This document shows, in pieces, positions 34,101 to 43,579 of a stretch of DNA of 64,000 nucleotides. Numbering within the stretch: position 1 is the first letter of the stretch; each line of letters starts with the position of its first letter. Where the stretch lies: positions 1 through 64,000 of the forward strand of contig JAODUP010001058.1 of NCBI GenBank assembly GCA_025642065.1, read 5' to 3'. The notes under the pieces were generated by a model. The model was not told the origin of the DNA and searched no databases. It saw nothing but the letters and a program-made list of their open reading frames with translations. Made by a program: the position numbers and the translations under genes. This stretch comes from Paralvinella palmiformis (taxonomy: Eukaryota; Annelida; Polychaeta; Terebellida; Alvinellidae).

Positions 34101-36067
34101 ATGTAGTAGGAGTATTTGTTTCCAGTTTCAATATCAAATAACATATACATAATGCAATTTTACAAGTATATTACATATATAGAAATTGGGGGACCAATGT
34201 AGCCGAAGCTGCCCCTAACTAATCATAGTTAATAATTATAGTCAGCTGAATAAAATGCCATTTGTGTATTAGCAAGTCTGGTTGTGTATTTGTGTGAAAT
34301 TTGGAAGTATGTGGACCAAGTACCAAGGTACATTCATATCATTAGATTGCCTTGTTACGCGATTTTCCTGTACATCAGAATTTAGATGGAATAGGCCTTT
34401 GAAGGATTGAGGAAGTCTCTTGCTAATAAAGTCATCCACGAACAAACATACTTGGTATTGATACATGTCACTTAATTTGAAGATTTCACAGTTTGCATAA
34501 AACGATTCAAATAAGTTATTTATTTCCACATTGCTCTTTGATATAAAGTGGAAATATCAGTATCACTAATAACTAAACAAGTGTCATCTGCAAAAGTCGA
34601 TATATGTGCATTTGTGAATTTTGATATATCATTAACATATATTAAGTATAGCCAGGGGCTTAGGATAGGTCCTTTTGGTACCCCACAGTACATGAATTCA
34701 TTATCTGACTCCGTTTTACCAATTTGAACATATTGTTTCCTATTCACAAGATAACTGGAAAACCATTTGTTGGCGACTCCCCATATACCGTAGTAATTTA
34801 ATTTATTTAATAATGTGTCTGTCTTTATAACATCAAATGCTTTTGAGAGGTCACAGAAAATAGATATGGTAACTTGCTTAGGAGTCGAATACTGATGTTT
34901 GTAAAGAATATTATTACTATAGAGGAAGCTCATTACCTTGTTATACATTATCCTTTCAAATATTTTCAAAAAAGCTGGAAGAAGGCTGCAGAGTCTGTAG
35001 TTTTTTAATTCAGTGGGATCAGCCGATTTCTGTATTGGAATTACTTCAGCTATTTTTAGTTGATTGGGAACAATACTGGTAATTATTGATCTATTTATAA
35101 TATGGGTCAATCGATATTTAATGTATTGAGTAGATTTCTGGAGTAGTTTGGAGGATATTTGATCATAACCTGCACTAAGCTTATGTTTTAATTTGTTTGT
35201 GATTTCGAGGACTTGATCTGGTTCTATAGTTTCCAAAAATATTATGTTTATTCAAGATATTTGTTTTTCCAGTTTCACCTAAAATATATTTGTTGTCTAT
35301 TTTGAAAGTCTGGGGCCAGTTAGATTTGTCGTTTTGTTTACCTATTGCTTGTTTTAGTATTGACCACGTGTTTTTCATATTGTGTTTATTTAATTCTAGG
35401 AGATGAGAGTAAGTTTCTTTTTAGCTCGCACTTGGCTTTATTGAATAAATTCAAGTAATTTTTATAGCATTTAATGTTTTCGTCAGTTGGTTTACTAAGT
35501 TTCTTTTTAAATAACTTTGCCTTATCTCTGGGAGATGCCAATAATCCGGTCGAGACCCATGGCTCACGTTTCATGTATTTCTTATTGAACCTTGTTTTAA
35601 GCAAAGGAAGGGTTTTGTTGAATATATTTTTAAAGTTTGACGTGAATTTATCACAAGAGGAGTTAGGACAATCAGAATGAAATTTTTCAGAAAAATCCCT
35701 ATCACCTAGTAATTGTTTAAATTTAGTCATGTTGGTTTCAGTAATTTCCTTTTAGTAATGAATGTAAGTTTATCAGTATATCTGTTTGAATCATTTACAA
35801 TATAGAACGTATCGAAGTTAAAATATCAGTTAAAATAATTCCTGATAGTGTGTCTTTGCAGGTCAGATTAGAATAGATATGATCAATCAGAGTAGACGAC
35901 GTGTGGGTCACTCAGGTTGGCTTGTGAATAACTGGCAAAAAATCTCAAGATAGAATACCAACAACTTAGTCCCTAGTTTTATCATTAGTTCCATATTTCA
36001 ATAAGCAAATATTAACATCACAAAGATTTACCCTCAGTATTTAAAATTTCCATAATATCAAACAGAT

Positions 36068-36120
<53 letters not shown>

Positions 36121-36765
36121 ATCAGCATGTATTTGTGTGTATGTAAATATATGTATATATCATACAATATGCTCTGTGATAAACCCTGCCTCAAGTCTTA
36201 CATCAATTTTACATTGCATTATACTTGGTATTTTATATATGTACATTAATGTTGTAAGAAATGCTTTTGCTTTTCCTCAGCAATGGAGGTTAAAAGAAAT
36301 AAATATAATTAAAAAAAAACAATTATTCATTTCAGCTAGGCTGTCCTGAGCTTATGTTAGTAGCATAAAGTTATAATCAATTTTTCTATTTGGACTCTTA
36401 AGAACTAATCCACTATTCTCCAGATACAAATTATTTAACATATTTTGCCTTTTTCGGTGGGATATATCACAGATACTTCCTCGCTGCATGTTTTATTTGG
36501 TCCTTTATTATTATTAATTAATTTAAATACTTTCCATGTGTTGACACGCATGTGTCACTGGTAGCTGCCAGGAATGCAATGTATCAGTTATTAAAACTAA
36601 GAATGATTACAAATTAAATATATTTTGGCTTTAACGTTTAGCTAACTACATTGCTGCTTTATTTTCAGGGCCACCCTAAAGTCTACATACTTTGGCGGTA
36701 CATTTGAGAACACGCTAACAACATACCAACATGTACGCTGTTCGAACAATGGTTATCTGAAATAG
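27093..36765 (+). CDS. TMEM106: TMEM106-family transmembrane protein, 6 exons, 256 aa
   Basis: Members are type II glycoproteins of late endosomes and lysosomes that influence lysosome acidification and transport. Exons are 27093-27291, 30475-30538, 30681-30846, 32600-32790, 33156-33209 and 36669-36765, all GT-AG and in phase. The cytosolic N-terminus has PCPSCRGAGRIPR (residues 54-66), the family's CxxC zinc-binding motif, followed by ENQLVALIP. The membrane span is about residues 89-111. The lumenal part holds N-x-S/T sites at N132, N139, N147, N160 and N177, with NHNYYGVNVNNLS matching the NNNYYSVEV region of vertebrate TMEM106B. C210 and C249 are 39 residues apart, like the human disulfide pair C214-C253. 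It is probably the single invertebrate orthologue predating the vertebrate A/B/C split, so no letter is assigned. Human TMEM106B is 274 aa. Confidence 0.93.
27690..27870 (+). mobile_element. tRNA-derived SINE, family A, copy 4 (TMEM106 intron 1, body only)
   Basis: CTGCTGTCTCCACTGAATTA, GTAATACACTCTGGCAGTGA and CAGCTCCATCTTTCCGTATT match the family A body. The tRNA-like head is not present, so it is 5' truncated. Confidence 0.75.
28030..28310 (+). repeat. Dispersed repeat family C, copy 2 (TMEM106 intron 1)
   Basis: It begins GGATGGCCTAGAATGCACCA and ends CCTACTGAAAAGGCTG, colinear with 7536-7802. Internal blocks GTGACTACCACTACCC-like and CTTTTTGTAGGGGGT-like are kept in both. Confidence 0.7.
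28400..30050. other. TMEM106 intron 1, remaining sequence
   Basis: AT-rich intronic DNA with a (TA)n tract at about 28472-28492. No exon, repeat family or RNA gene is recognised in it. Confidence 0.7.
30056..30262 (-). mobile_element. tRNA-derived SINE, family D (TMEM106 intron 1)
   Basis: The minus-strand head near 30260 reads CTCTGTGGACTAGTGGATAA (A box) and GGTTTGAATCCCGG (B box), about 55 bases apart as in tRNA-derived SINEs. The body CCAGGCAACTGGCAAGG is shared with 24199-24315. The low-coordinate end (GATGGCCGTTATTT) recalls the MITE family of 3632. Confidence 0.75.
30475..30538 (+). CDS. TMEM106: TMEM106 exon 2
   Basis: The acceptor is CTTTTCAG and the donor AC|GTAAGT. The 64-nt exon completes E67 and encodes KENQLVALIPLSDKRLKPSR, the juxtamembrane segment that closely matches vertebrate TMEM106 (ENQLVALIP). 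Confidence 0.93.
30681..30846 (+). CDS. TMEM106: TMEM106 exon 3 (transmembrane span)
   Basis: The acceptor is ATTCCAG and the donor GTA|GTATGT. LWYVLLAVVVCTLIGGLLAY begins the single membrane helix, followed by FLFP. The exon then encodes the first lumenal residues with sequons at N132 and N139. Confidence 0.93.
31084..31114. repeat. (TA)n microsatellite (TMEM106 intron 3)
   Basis: About 15 TA units in the first third of intron 3. Confidence 0.9.
31309..31495 (+). mobile_element. tRNA-derived SINE, family B, copy 4 (TMEM106 intron 3)
   Basis: The head is CACCTCCATGGTCTACTTGG and the B-box region GTTCGAATCTC; the family B body follows. It is bounded by a 13-bp target duplication with one mismatch, TAGGGAAACATCC at 31296-31308 and TAGGGAAACGTCC at 31496-31508, which proves retrotransposition and fixes both ends. 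Confidence 0.92.
31574..32340 (-). mobile_element. LINE reverse transcriptase fragment antisense in TMEM106 intron 3
   Basis: An almost open 207-codon frame (32197-31574) gives LIKLDLSTAFNIIDCPILLK, VKSYLADRTQCVSV, GVPQESVLGP and the catalytic CYADDTQVY, then LKLNKDKTEFIVF. This is the RT core of a CR1/L2/Jockey-group LINE. In the upstream frame ETALLKVQ and DIAEALDEGS are split by a frameshift. The usual GVPQGSVLGP has G to E. The endonuclease is missing. Confidence 0.88.
32600..32790 (+). CDS. TMEM106: TMEM106 exon 4 (lumenal core)
   Basis: The acceptor is GGTTTCAG and the donor GC|GTGAGT. The 191-nt exon covers residues 144-206 plus two bases. It contains NVTNHNYYGVNVNNLSVTL, LTFDQHIIARS and three more N-glycosylation sequons. 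It is the most conserved part of the lumenal immunoglobulin-like domain. Confidence 0.95.
33156..33209 (+). CDS. TMEM106: TMEM106 exon 5
   Basis: The acceptor is ATTTCAG and the donor GA|GTGAGT. The 54-nt exon completes A207 and encodes NYCARKIHRSHTVLIPFE; C210 is the first half of the conserved lumenal disulfide. Confidence 0.9.
   Translation, partial: KLLCQEDTPVSYSINTI
33210..34260. other. TMEM106 intron 5, first part
   Basis: Unique-looking AT-rich intron with a C-rich stretch at 33280-33640 (repeated CCACC/CCCC motifs). No exon or known repeat is recognised. Confidence 0.6.
34265..36000 (-). mobile_element. CR1/Jockey-type LINE antisense in TMEM106 intron 5
   Basis: On the minus strand an endonuclease tail (near 35960-35830, VTHTSSTLIDHIYSN) leads to a linker (35730-35386, MKREPWVSTGLL). 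The RT (35236-34520) has AEVIPIQKSADPTELKNYR, FCDLSKAFDVI, GVPKGPILSP and the catalytic STFADDTCLV. A displaced C-terminal segment follows (34529-34269, NRVTRQSNDMNVPWY). A deletion removes the region between the RT palm and that tail. The RT frame is unusually long and open for a fossil copy. Confidence 0.88.
36071..36120. repeat. (TA)n/(TG)n microsatellite (TMEM106 intron 5)
   Basis: About 15 TA units followed by about 10 TG units, next to the 5' edge of the antisense LINE. Confidence 0.9.
36669..36765 (+). CDS. TMEM106: TMEM106 exon 6 and stop
   Basis: The acceptor is ATTTTCAG. It encodes ATLKSTYFGGTFENTLTTYQ followed by HVRCSNNGYLK and TAG at 36763-36765. STYFGG matches TTYFGH of vertebrate TMEM106B, and C249 is the second cysteine of the lumenal disulfide. 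Intron 5 before it is 3.5 kb because of the LINE. Confidence 0.93.
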
Positions 36766-37148
36766 CGAATGCTATCGACCGAATTGCTTCTGTGACAATT
36801 CTGTTGTCGTGTGAACTGGTCATGCAAAGCTTAAGTTAAAACGATGAATCTATAATTATGTCAACCGACTCAAGTTTAGTTATTTACCAATTTAAAGAAT
36901 TTGTGTCAGGATTGGTGCTGGCCAATAGCTTAGACTGTGCTATATCCCCAATGTTATTTTAATTTCACACAATTGTATGCTTTAAATTATGTAATTTTTG
37001 CTGGTCGATTACATTACGATCTGGAATAGTCAAGGTGATAAGTGTGCTTTCTGATAAATGATCTATATTTAGATTTACAGCATTTCTGATGTTTTGTATA
37101 ATTATTTTATTCAGCCCAATTTTGATATTAGTGGAAGAAGTGATGAGT

Positions 37149-37154
37149 AATAAA
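37149..37154 (+). terminator. Candidate TMEM106 polyadenylation signal
   Basis: This is the first AATAAA after the stop, 384 bases downstream. Another lies at 37963-37968. Which one is used is unknown. Confidence 0.4.
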
Positions 37155-37159
37155 TGCAT

Positions 37160-38309
37160 TAGTTGTGGGATCTACAGGAGTAATAGTTACTTAATAACTA
37201 ATCTACAATTATGTTATTTTAATTAAATGTTCAGTTAACACATTCACTCTCTATAAGCACCAGGCGTTTGTTATTTATCACGAATCCTCATTTTAGTATG
37301 ATAGACTATTCACTTATCAAAATTGCATCATGCCACCAGAAGATAGATATTTAAATGAGCTTCCTTCCAATATTGATAACTTTTCTCATTGGTTGTTTGA
37401 AGTATTTTTCTCTCTGTGACCAATATTGTAGGTGATGTGTGTGTGTGTGTGTGTGTGTGTGCAGACAAGAATAATACATGTGTAGGCATTTTTTGCTTAC
37501 CTTATTTAATTCACCGAGTTCATAATACAATTCCTGTTTTCATGCTACATGACTCTGTTTGAACACTGGTGAGAGGAGAATCTGTATCGAGTGGAATCAC
37601 AGTGTATCTGAGTGGTTTGTGATGTCTAGATTTGTTGGCAAAATACATAAGAGTATATGACACTTGCTGCCATTCTTAAATGTGGTAACTGAAGAATTAT
37701 TGATTTTATATACGTCTAAGAAATCTATTTATAATCAAGCTGTATGTCGTTTTCCGGCTTTTTTCACATGTTTTTCTTGTATTTGTAAGAGCGTATATAA
37801 AGTTTTTTTTTTCAGTAAGGTAAAATGAACGTATAATATTAAATTCAAGTAGTTAACAGGTGCATGTATTCAAGTATCTAAAAAAATGGAATTTCGCATA
37901 TCATTTCCAAATTACCCATTCATTGAATTAGAAATGAACTCTACTCGACATGTTGATTTTCAAATAAATATTTCATATTACTAGTTTGCGTGTTGTTATA
38001 CATATTGGTACAGTGTATTGAATCAAATGGCAGATATCTTCGACTTATACATTCACAGAATCCTGTGGCTTACTTGTGTCAAAAGATGTTTTGTTTAGCA
38101 TATAATAACCACTAGCTGGATGTCATCATAGATGATACAGAAAACATGTTCGTACAGATAGCTTCATTAGTCGTTCATTACGCTGATGGATCCATTGGTT
38201 AAATTCATCAGTTTCCAAAGCTGGTGGATTATTTACTTTACCGTGTCCATCTGTCTAGATCCAGAGCTACAGTGATCATTGTATTGATAATAGGAAAGTT
38301 CCTTTTATA
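37160..38309. other. Intergenic between TMEM106 and the gypsy element
   Basis: AT-rich DNA with a (GT)n tract at 37436-37461. No gene is seen. Confidence 0.7.
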
Positions 38310-38419
38310 TGTATTGCCACACAAGGCGCCGCAGATACATTGTTATTGTAGGTGAAGTTTAGTGAATAAAAATTGGCTGGATAAACGGCAAAACCAGATG
38401 TTGTTCACATAATAATACA
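38310..38419 (+). repeat. 5' LTR of gypsy-like element
   Basis: It begins TGTATTGCCACA and ends near CATAATAATACA. It shares GTGAAGTTTAGTGAATAAAA and ATTGGCTGGATA with the 3' copy. It holds an AATAAA. An LTR this short is unusual; a missing 5' part cannot be excluded. Confidence 0.75.
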
Positions 38420-38432
38420 TGGTGCCAGAAAC
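38420..38432 (+). other. Primer-binding site
   Basis: TGGTGCCAGAAAC follows the 5' LTR directly. The leading TGG pairs with the CCA end of a tRNA primer. The identity of the tRNA was not determined. Confidence 0.65.
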
Positions 38433-38452
38433 AAAAACATAACCCACGAAGT

Positions 38453-38933
38453 ATGGATCAGATGAAGCCCCTCAGTCATTTACAATGTACGGGGAATGTT
38501 GGGGAAAACTGGAGACGTTTTATACAAGCATTTGAACTGTATAGATTTGATGGCGATTGCGGCAGATTCTAAAAGTGATAAACAGCGCATTGCCATCTTT
38601 CTGACTGTGGCAGGACAGGAAGCTCTGGAAATCTACAATACTTTCACTTTTACGGACGAAGAGAAGGATAAATATGATTCAGTTCGGTCTAAATTTGAGG
38701 CGTATTGTAAGCCCAAAATAAACGAAACGTATTTGAGATTCGTGTTTAGAATGAGAATGCCAAAAACAGATGAACTGTTTGACAATTGGTTGACAGACAT
38801 TACAAACTTGACAAAGAACTGCCATTTTGGAACATTGAGGGATATTTTAATTCGTGATAAACTAGTTCAGGGACGACTGCTCTGTGAAGCTGAATTAGAC
38901 CTCCCAAGGCTATTCAGATATGCAAAGCTGTAG
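38453..38933 (+). pseudogene. Gag remnant (gypsy-like)
   Basis: The ATG at 38453 opens a frame with NWRRFIQAFELY. After a frameshift near 38545 the gag continues as KQRIAIFLTVAGQEALEIYN and ends at a stop at 38931-38933; gag-like sequence (AVETASKQLKL) goes on in another frame. It would have formed the particle shell. Confidence 0.75.
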
Positions 38934-39102
38934 AAACGGCAAGTAAACAGTTAAAACTACGCCAGTCTACATCAGATAAACATGTTGATTTCGTTAATCA
39001 AAAGAATACAACATTCGCGCAGGTGCTCTGCGTAGACCTGCATACAGAAACGGTACCTATCTTGGTCAAAGGCAGATTCAAGTTGGTGCGCGTGGTGGAA
39101 CC

Positions 39103-39190
39103 ATGACACAAGTAAAATGTTACAGCTGTGTGAAAGTACATGAATCTCGTAACTGCCCAGCGCATGGTAAAACATGTCAGGACACTGCAA
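39103..39190 (+). pseudogene. Gag zinc knuckle (gypsy-like)
   Basis: CYSCVKVHESRNCPAHGKTC shows the CxxC...H...C spacing of the nucleocapsid-type zinc knuckle, followed by a Lys-rich stretch. Confidence 0.7.
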
Positions 39191-39417
39191 TTGTCTGCAA
39201 GGCATACAGCCCTCACAAAACAAACAAGATCAAGAAGGTCCACGCTCTTGATGAACAGGAAGTATATCCGGACACGTTATTTGTTGGAGCCATCAACAAT
39301 ATATCACTGCCAAATGAAACGTTAAACACAGAGAGTAATAATGACATGCCACTTTTGATTGATGCAATTGAAACAGAAAATGACGATGGTTAGATTACGC
39401 CAATTGAAACGAAATAT

Positions 39418-39665
39418 GTTATCACCCCATACAAACTGGACACTGGCTCCCAAATGGATATACTGCCATTGAAAGACTATGAAAACATACGAGCAAAGAA
39501 AAGAATCATAAAGAACAGTGTCAAATTAGAAGCATATAACAACCAGTCAATACCGTGTGTAGGAATGACAAGGTTTACCCTCACACTGAAACACAAGACA
39601 TATAAAGTTATGTTCGCAGTCGTAGACACAGATAACATTGCACTTTTAGGAAAAAAACCCACCTG
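39418..39665 (+). pseudogene. Aspartic protease remnant (gypsy-like)
   Basis: KLDTGSQMDILPLKDY contains the DTG/S catalytic signature, and AVVDTDNIALLG is the typical second half. A TGA at 39664 interrupts the polyprotein. Confidence 0.75.
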
Positions 39666-39678
39666 AATTCGCCTAGGA

Positions 39679-40480
39679 TTGGTGAAACGAATATATGCTA
39701 TACACAGTCCAGGAATTAAACAACTGGTTCAGGAATATGATGATGTGTCCAAAGGCATCGGATGCCTACAGGTGAACCATCACATTGAACTTAAAGAGGA
39801 AGTATCTCCGGTGGTACATGCGCGACGAAAAGTACCAATCTCATTGCGCAATAGACAGCACAAAGAGTTGAACAAACTTGAAAAACTAAACATTGTGTCT
39901 AAAGTAGATGAGCCTACAGATTGGTGATCGTGGAGAAGAAAACAGGTCAACCTAAACAAGAACATTAAACGTGAACATTTTCATCTACCAACAAAGACGG
40001 AGATTACAGCATAGATGGCTGGAGCTATGTGGTTGACTAAGCTAGATGCTTCAAATGGATTCTGCCAGATTGAGCTGGACAAGCCCAGTGCCAGACTATG
40101 TACATACAATACACCATTTGGACGGTATTGTTTCAACCGACTACCGTTTGGAATATGCTCAACTCCTGAGGTATTCCATAAACAGTCTCGCAGATATGTG
40201 CAGGGATAGATGGCGTGCAAGTGTTCATAGATGACATAATTATCTGGGGCAGAAACAAAGATCAACATGATCAACGTGTCAAAATCGTCCTGGATCGTAT
40301 ATGAAAATCAGGACTGAAACTAAACAGAAACAAATGCCAATTTCAAGTACAAAGCATCAGCTTTCTTGGAGACAAGCTGACAGCTGAGGGAATACAACCA
40401 GATAATGACAAGGTAGCAGAATTCAGGGCTATGCCAGAACTAACAAATATTGATGAACTCTAAAAACGCCTTGGTTTATC
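39679..40480 (+). pseudogene. Reverse transcriptase remnant (gypsy-like)
   Basis: ARRKVPISLRNRQHKELNKL, TKLDASNGFCQIELD, FNRLPFGICSTPEVF and VFIDDIIIWG follow in order; FIDD is the catalytic YxDD-type box. At least three stops or frame changes separate them. RNase H is absent. Confidence 0.85.
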
Positions 40481-40915
40481 CCTAACTTGTCAGCTGAAAC
40501 AGCAAACATACGTCATTTACTAGAAACAGATGTGGAATTCCTGTGGACATACACACATGAAGCTGAGAGGAATATGGGCATTGAAAAGACAAGACGTACC
40601 ACCCGTGAGGTCATGTATTGGCCAAACATGAACAATGATATATCGAACATGATCATGCCCTGTACTCCATGTCAGCGACATCAGAGGTCCCAGCAGAAGG
40701 AGCCGATCATACAGCATGACCAGACAAAACCATGGGAGAAGATTGGTATGGATCTATTCCAGCTAGGAAACAAGACATGTTTATTAGCAATTGATTACTA
40801 CTCGAAATCCCCAGAAATCGCATGCTCACAAACACAGCATCAGACACTGTAATTACACATGTTAAATCCATGTTTGCACGTCATGGAATTCCAGAACAAA
40901 TAATCAGTGACTTTA
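40481..40915 (+). pseudogene. Integrase remnant (gypsy-like)
   Basis: GIEKTRRTTREVMYWPNMN and the paired Cys of CTPCQRH form the HHCC zinc finger. The core starts WEKIGMDLF and CLLAIDYYS. After a stop at 40849 only SMFARHGIPEQIISD remains, then the sequence breaks into an AT-rich (TTA)n tail at 40926-40953. Confidence 0.8.
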
Positions 40916-40953
40916 TTAAATATACATTATTATTATTATTATTATTATTATTA

Positions 40954-41057
40954 TGTATTGCCACATAAGTTACATTGTTATTGTAGGTGAAGTTTAGTGA
41001 ATAAAAATTGGCTGGATATAAACGGCAAAACCAGTTGTTGTTCACATAATAAAACCA
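40954..41057 (+). repeat. 3' LTR of gypsy-like element
   Basis: It is about 90 percent identical by eye to the 5' LTR over the shared part and lacks the CAAGGCGCCGCAGA segment of that copy. It starts TGTATTGCCACA and ends AATAAAACCA. Confidence 0.75.
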
Positions 41058-41059
41058 TC

Positions 41060-42400
41060 ATCACAGCTGACAACCGCGCTTCGGATGTCCATTTAATCCG
41101 TCTATGAAACCACAGAATCAGCATTGGATAATGGCTTCATTGTATAATGGCTTCATTCATAGCATAGCCTACCACAAGTGATACCAGCTTCTTGGACAAC
41201 GATCTTCATTTCTCCGACTTAGAATAGCATTCTAAGTACGAAAAGTAGATCAAACTACTGGAGTGCAAGTAAAAAGGCAGGCGGCTGCAAATGATGTGCG
41301 TTTTTCCATTTCGTCGACCAGTTGGTTTCGTTCGTCCGATCAATTAGTAAACAGTCTATCAACCAGGTGAAGGTTTTATATTAAATCAATGCGCGAAGGA
41401 TCATTTAATAATCATCCATAGGCAATGTTTATCATTTTGTCATGTTACAATATGCAAGCCTTTTTGTAGAGTCGAAATACCAGTTTAGCTACTTGACAAT
41501 GTAGTTGACCGTTATCTAGATGTATCAATTACATATGTATTACAAAACATGAAATAACTAATTTTCAATTTGTTTGTAACGTGAAACGAAATCCTGAAAC
41601 CAAAGGGTGAGAAATGAAACGGAGAACTGAGGTATTGTCACTTGGGAAGACTGAGATCGAATGGCTCCAGACTAGTGATCACGTGGCCAGCGGTCCAGAC
41701 CGTTGTAGGCGAGATATGACGGGATCTCTGGTTGGGTGTGATTGGCTTGGTCTGAAGGATAAAGGAACAGTGTACTCGCATACAAAGTAACATGACTGCG
41801 TGTGAAAATGATGATGGAAAGAGGGTGGAGCTGAAACAAAAGATAATTAGCTGATCAAATTATAATTTCAACATTATTATATTCTAGCCAAATACAAACT
41901 TAGAAAATTTATATTAATGAAATAATATAATTGTGTATATAACAAACTAAGAGAATACATAAAAACATATCTACAAACAATTATATAAAACCCTCGCACA
42001 GTACCAATAATTACACAGCTTTGAAAGTGAGCACCCCGAATGTACAATACAGTTTACGTTCACCTGAATGTATTCCACGGGTACTTGAATTGGATACATT
42101 GTTTAATAGTTCGATGCTTAAGTGATATAGATCTCTGACTCGACTAAGACAATAAGTTACTCTTGTTTATTGATATGACTACCATGATAACTATCGATCG
42201 TTATGCTCGTCAACAATCAATAAATCATCATTTTCATTCACTTCATTAGAATCCACCCTCTGACTCATTATATGGAACATCGACAATATCAGACCTTGTT
42301 CCACGCCTAGGTGTAACTAAAGACGATAACTTCGATGTGTCAATGGGCAATAAGTTGGTCGAGAAAAGTCGATTTCTATGTAAGGTCGCATTTTCACCCA
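41060..42400. other. Intergenic, no gene seen
   Basis: Unique-looking AT-rich sequence. No ORF, RNA gene or repeat family could be assigned. Confidence 0.65.
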
Positions 42401-42401
42401 G

Positions 42402-42811
42402 TTTCGTCATTTTATCGGTAATATAAAGTCTGAATTATCTATGTAAATTCACGATTATTGTCTCAAATCACACCTTCAAATTGAAAACACGGTAAAATTA
42501 AGCAAATTTGTGACCACATCGGATCAGCTAATTATATTTCTACTTTGTAATATTTTTGAGCAGCCGTTACATTAGACGATGCTAAATCGTAGCCTCTCCT
42601 CAAATGGTCCCTCAGTTTTGTAATACTATGAATCGGCAATTGATGGCGACGTATTAAGTTGGCGAATTGACAATCTGGACAAGATGGCGGTGTTTTAAGT
42701 TGGCGAATTCTTGGTTATAAACTTGTCGAATTTCGTCATTTTATCGGTAATATAAAGTCTGAATTATCTATGTAAATTCACGATTATTGTCTCAAATCAC
42801 ACCTTCAAATT
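42402..42811. repeat. 81-bp direct duplication
   Basis: The 81 bases at 42402-42482 recur exactly at 42731-42811 (start TTTCGTCATTTTATCGGTAA). The spacer contains two copies of TTAAGTTGGCGAATT, at about 42656 and 42703, which resembles the hairpin arm of the repeat at 43319. Confidence 0.9.
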
Positions 42812-43318
42812 CACACCATAAGCAAACACACGGTCACACCCAGGCTTACAGCGACAAGGTTTGTGAAGCCTTGACATCTGGCAATAACATTGCCTAAACA
42901 CATATTTATTTTAAGATATCAATCCTGAAGCCAGTTCACTCTGGATTTTTCATGCATTCGACAATACCGCACAAAAAAACAACAACATTCTTCTCAATGA
43001 CTGAGTAGACTCGGGGGTTATCAGAAGTCAAACAGAAAGCAATTGAAGAAATCGATACAAGTGTCAGAATTCAACAATTTTAAATCTTGCGTGTGAATGT
43101 TGAGTGTTGTATTGTAAATGTATGATCTTTGTTGATTGCTATGCGTGTGAAATAAACATTTGTTATGCTAAATATAAATAGTTTATTGACCAACGTTCAA
43201 TTTATTTGTTGTACGTACACTAATTTGCCTACACAAGCTCACATTATGGAGAACAATAATATATCTCCACAACTGTGAGCTTTCGACGAGATGTATGATG
43301 GTGTGTTAGTCCGTAAAT

Positions 43319-43575
43319 CAACATTTGCTGACTTACAGTATACTGAGCGTGATCTTTATCCTGCACATCCGTTTTAATTTGGCGATTTATTTTTGAAATT
43401 CGCCAAATTAAAACGATCGTCAACATTTTCCGACCTACAGTATACTGAGCGTGATCTTTATCCTGCACATCCGTTTTAACTTGGCAATTTTGTTTTAAAT
43501 TCCCCAAATTAAAACGATCGTCAACATTTGCCGACCTACAGTATACTGAGCCTGATCTTTATATTGCGCATTCGT
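43319..43575. repeat. 101-bp tandem repeat with internal hairpin
   Basis: Units start at 43319, 43420 and 43521 (TCAACATTTKCYGACYTACA), giving two and a half copies. Unit 1 contains a perfect 16-bp inverted repeat, CGTTTTAATTTGGCGA at 43370-43385 and its complement at 43400-43415, with a 14-base loop. In unit 2 the arms have diverged. Confidence 0.9.
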
Positions 43576-43579
43576 TGAA

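Larger units (their letters stand above)
38310..41057 (+). mobile_element. Degenerate Ty3/Gypsy-like LTR retrotransposon
   Basis: Two direct repeats of about 105-110 bp bracket a 2.5-kb interior ordered LTR, primer-binding site, gag with zinc knuckle, aspartic protease, reverse transcriptase, integrase, LTR. Every domain is frame-broken, RNase H and the end of the integrase are deleted, and no polypurine tract is seen before the 3' LTR. No clear target duplication flanks it. The order PR-RT-IN places it in the Ty3/Gypsy group. It is an old, immobile copy. Confidence 0.85.

Noticed and set aside
38305..41062. Target-site duplication of the gypsy-like element
   Set aside because: The flanking pentamers TTATA-like and TCATC do not agree; either the ends are not exact or the flanks have decayed.
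43006..43175. 3' UTR of an unseen gene (AATAAA near 43150)
   Set aside because: AATAAA is frequent by chance in DNA this AT-rich, and no coding sequence precedes it.
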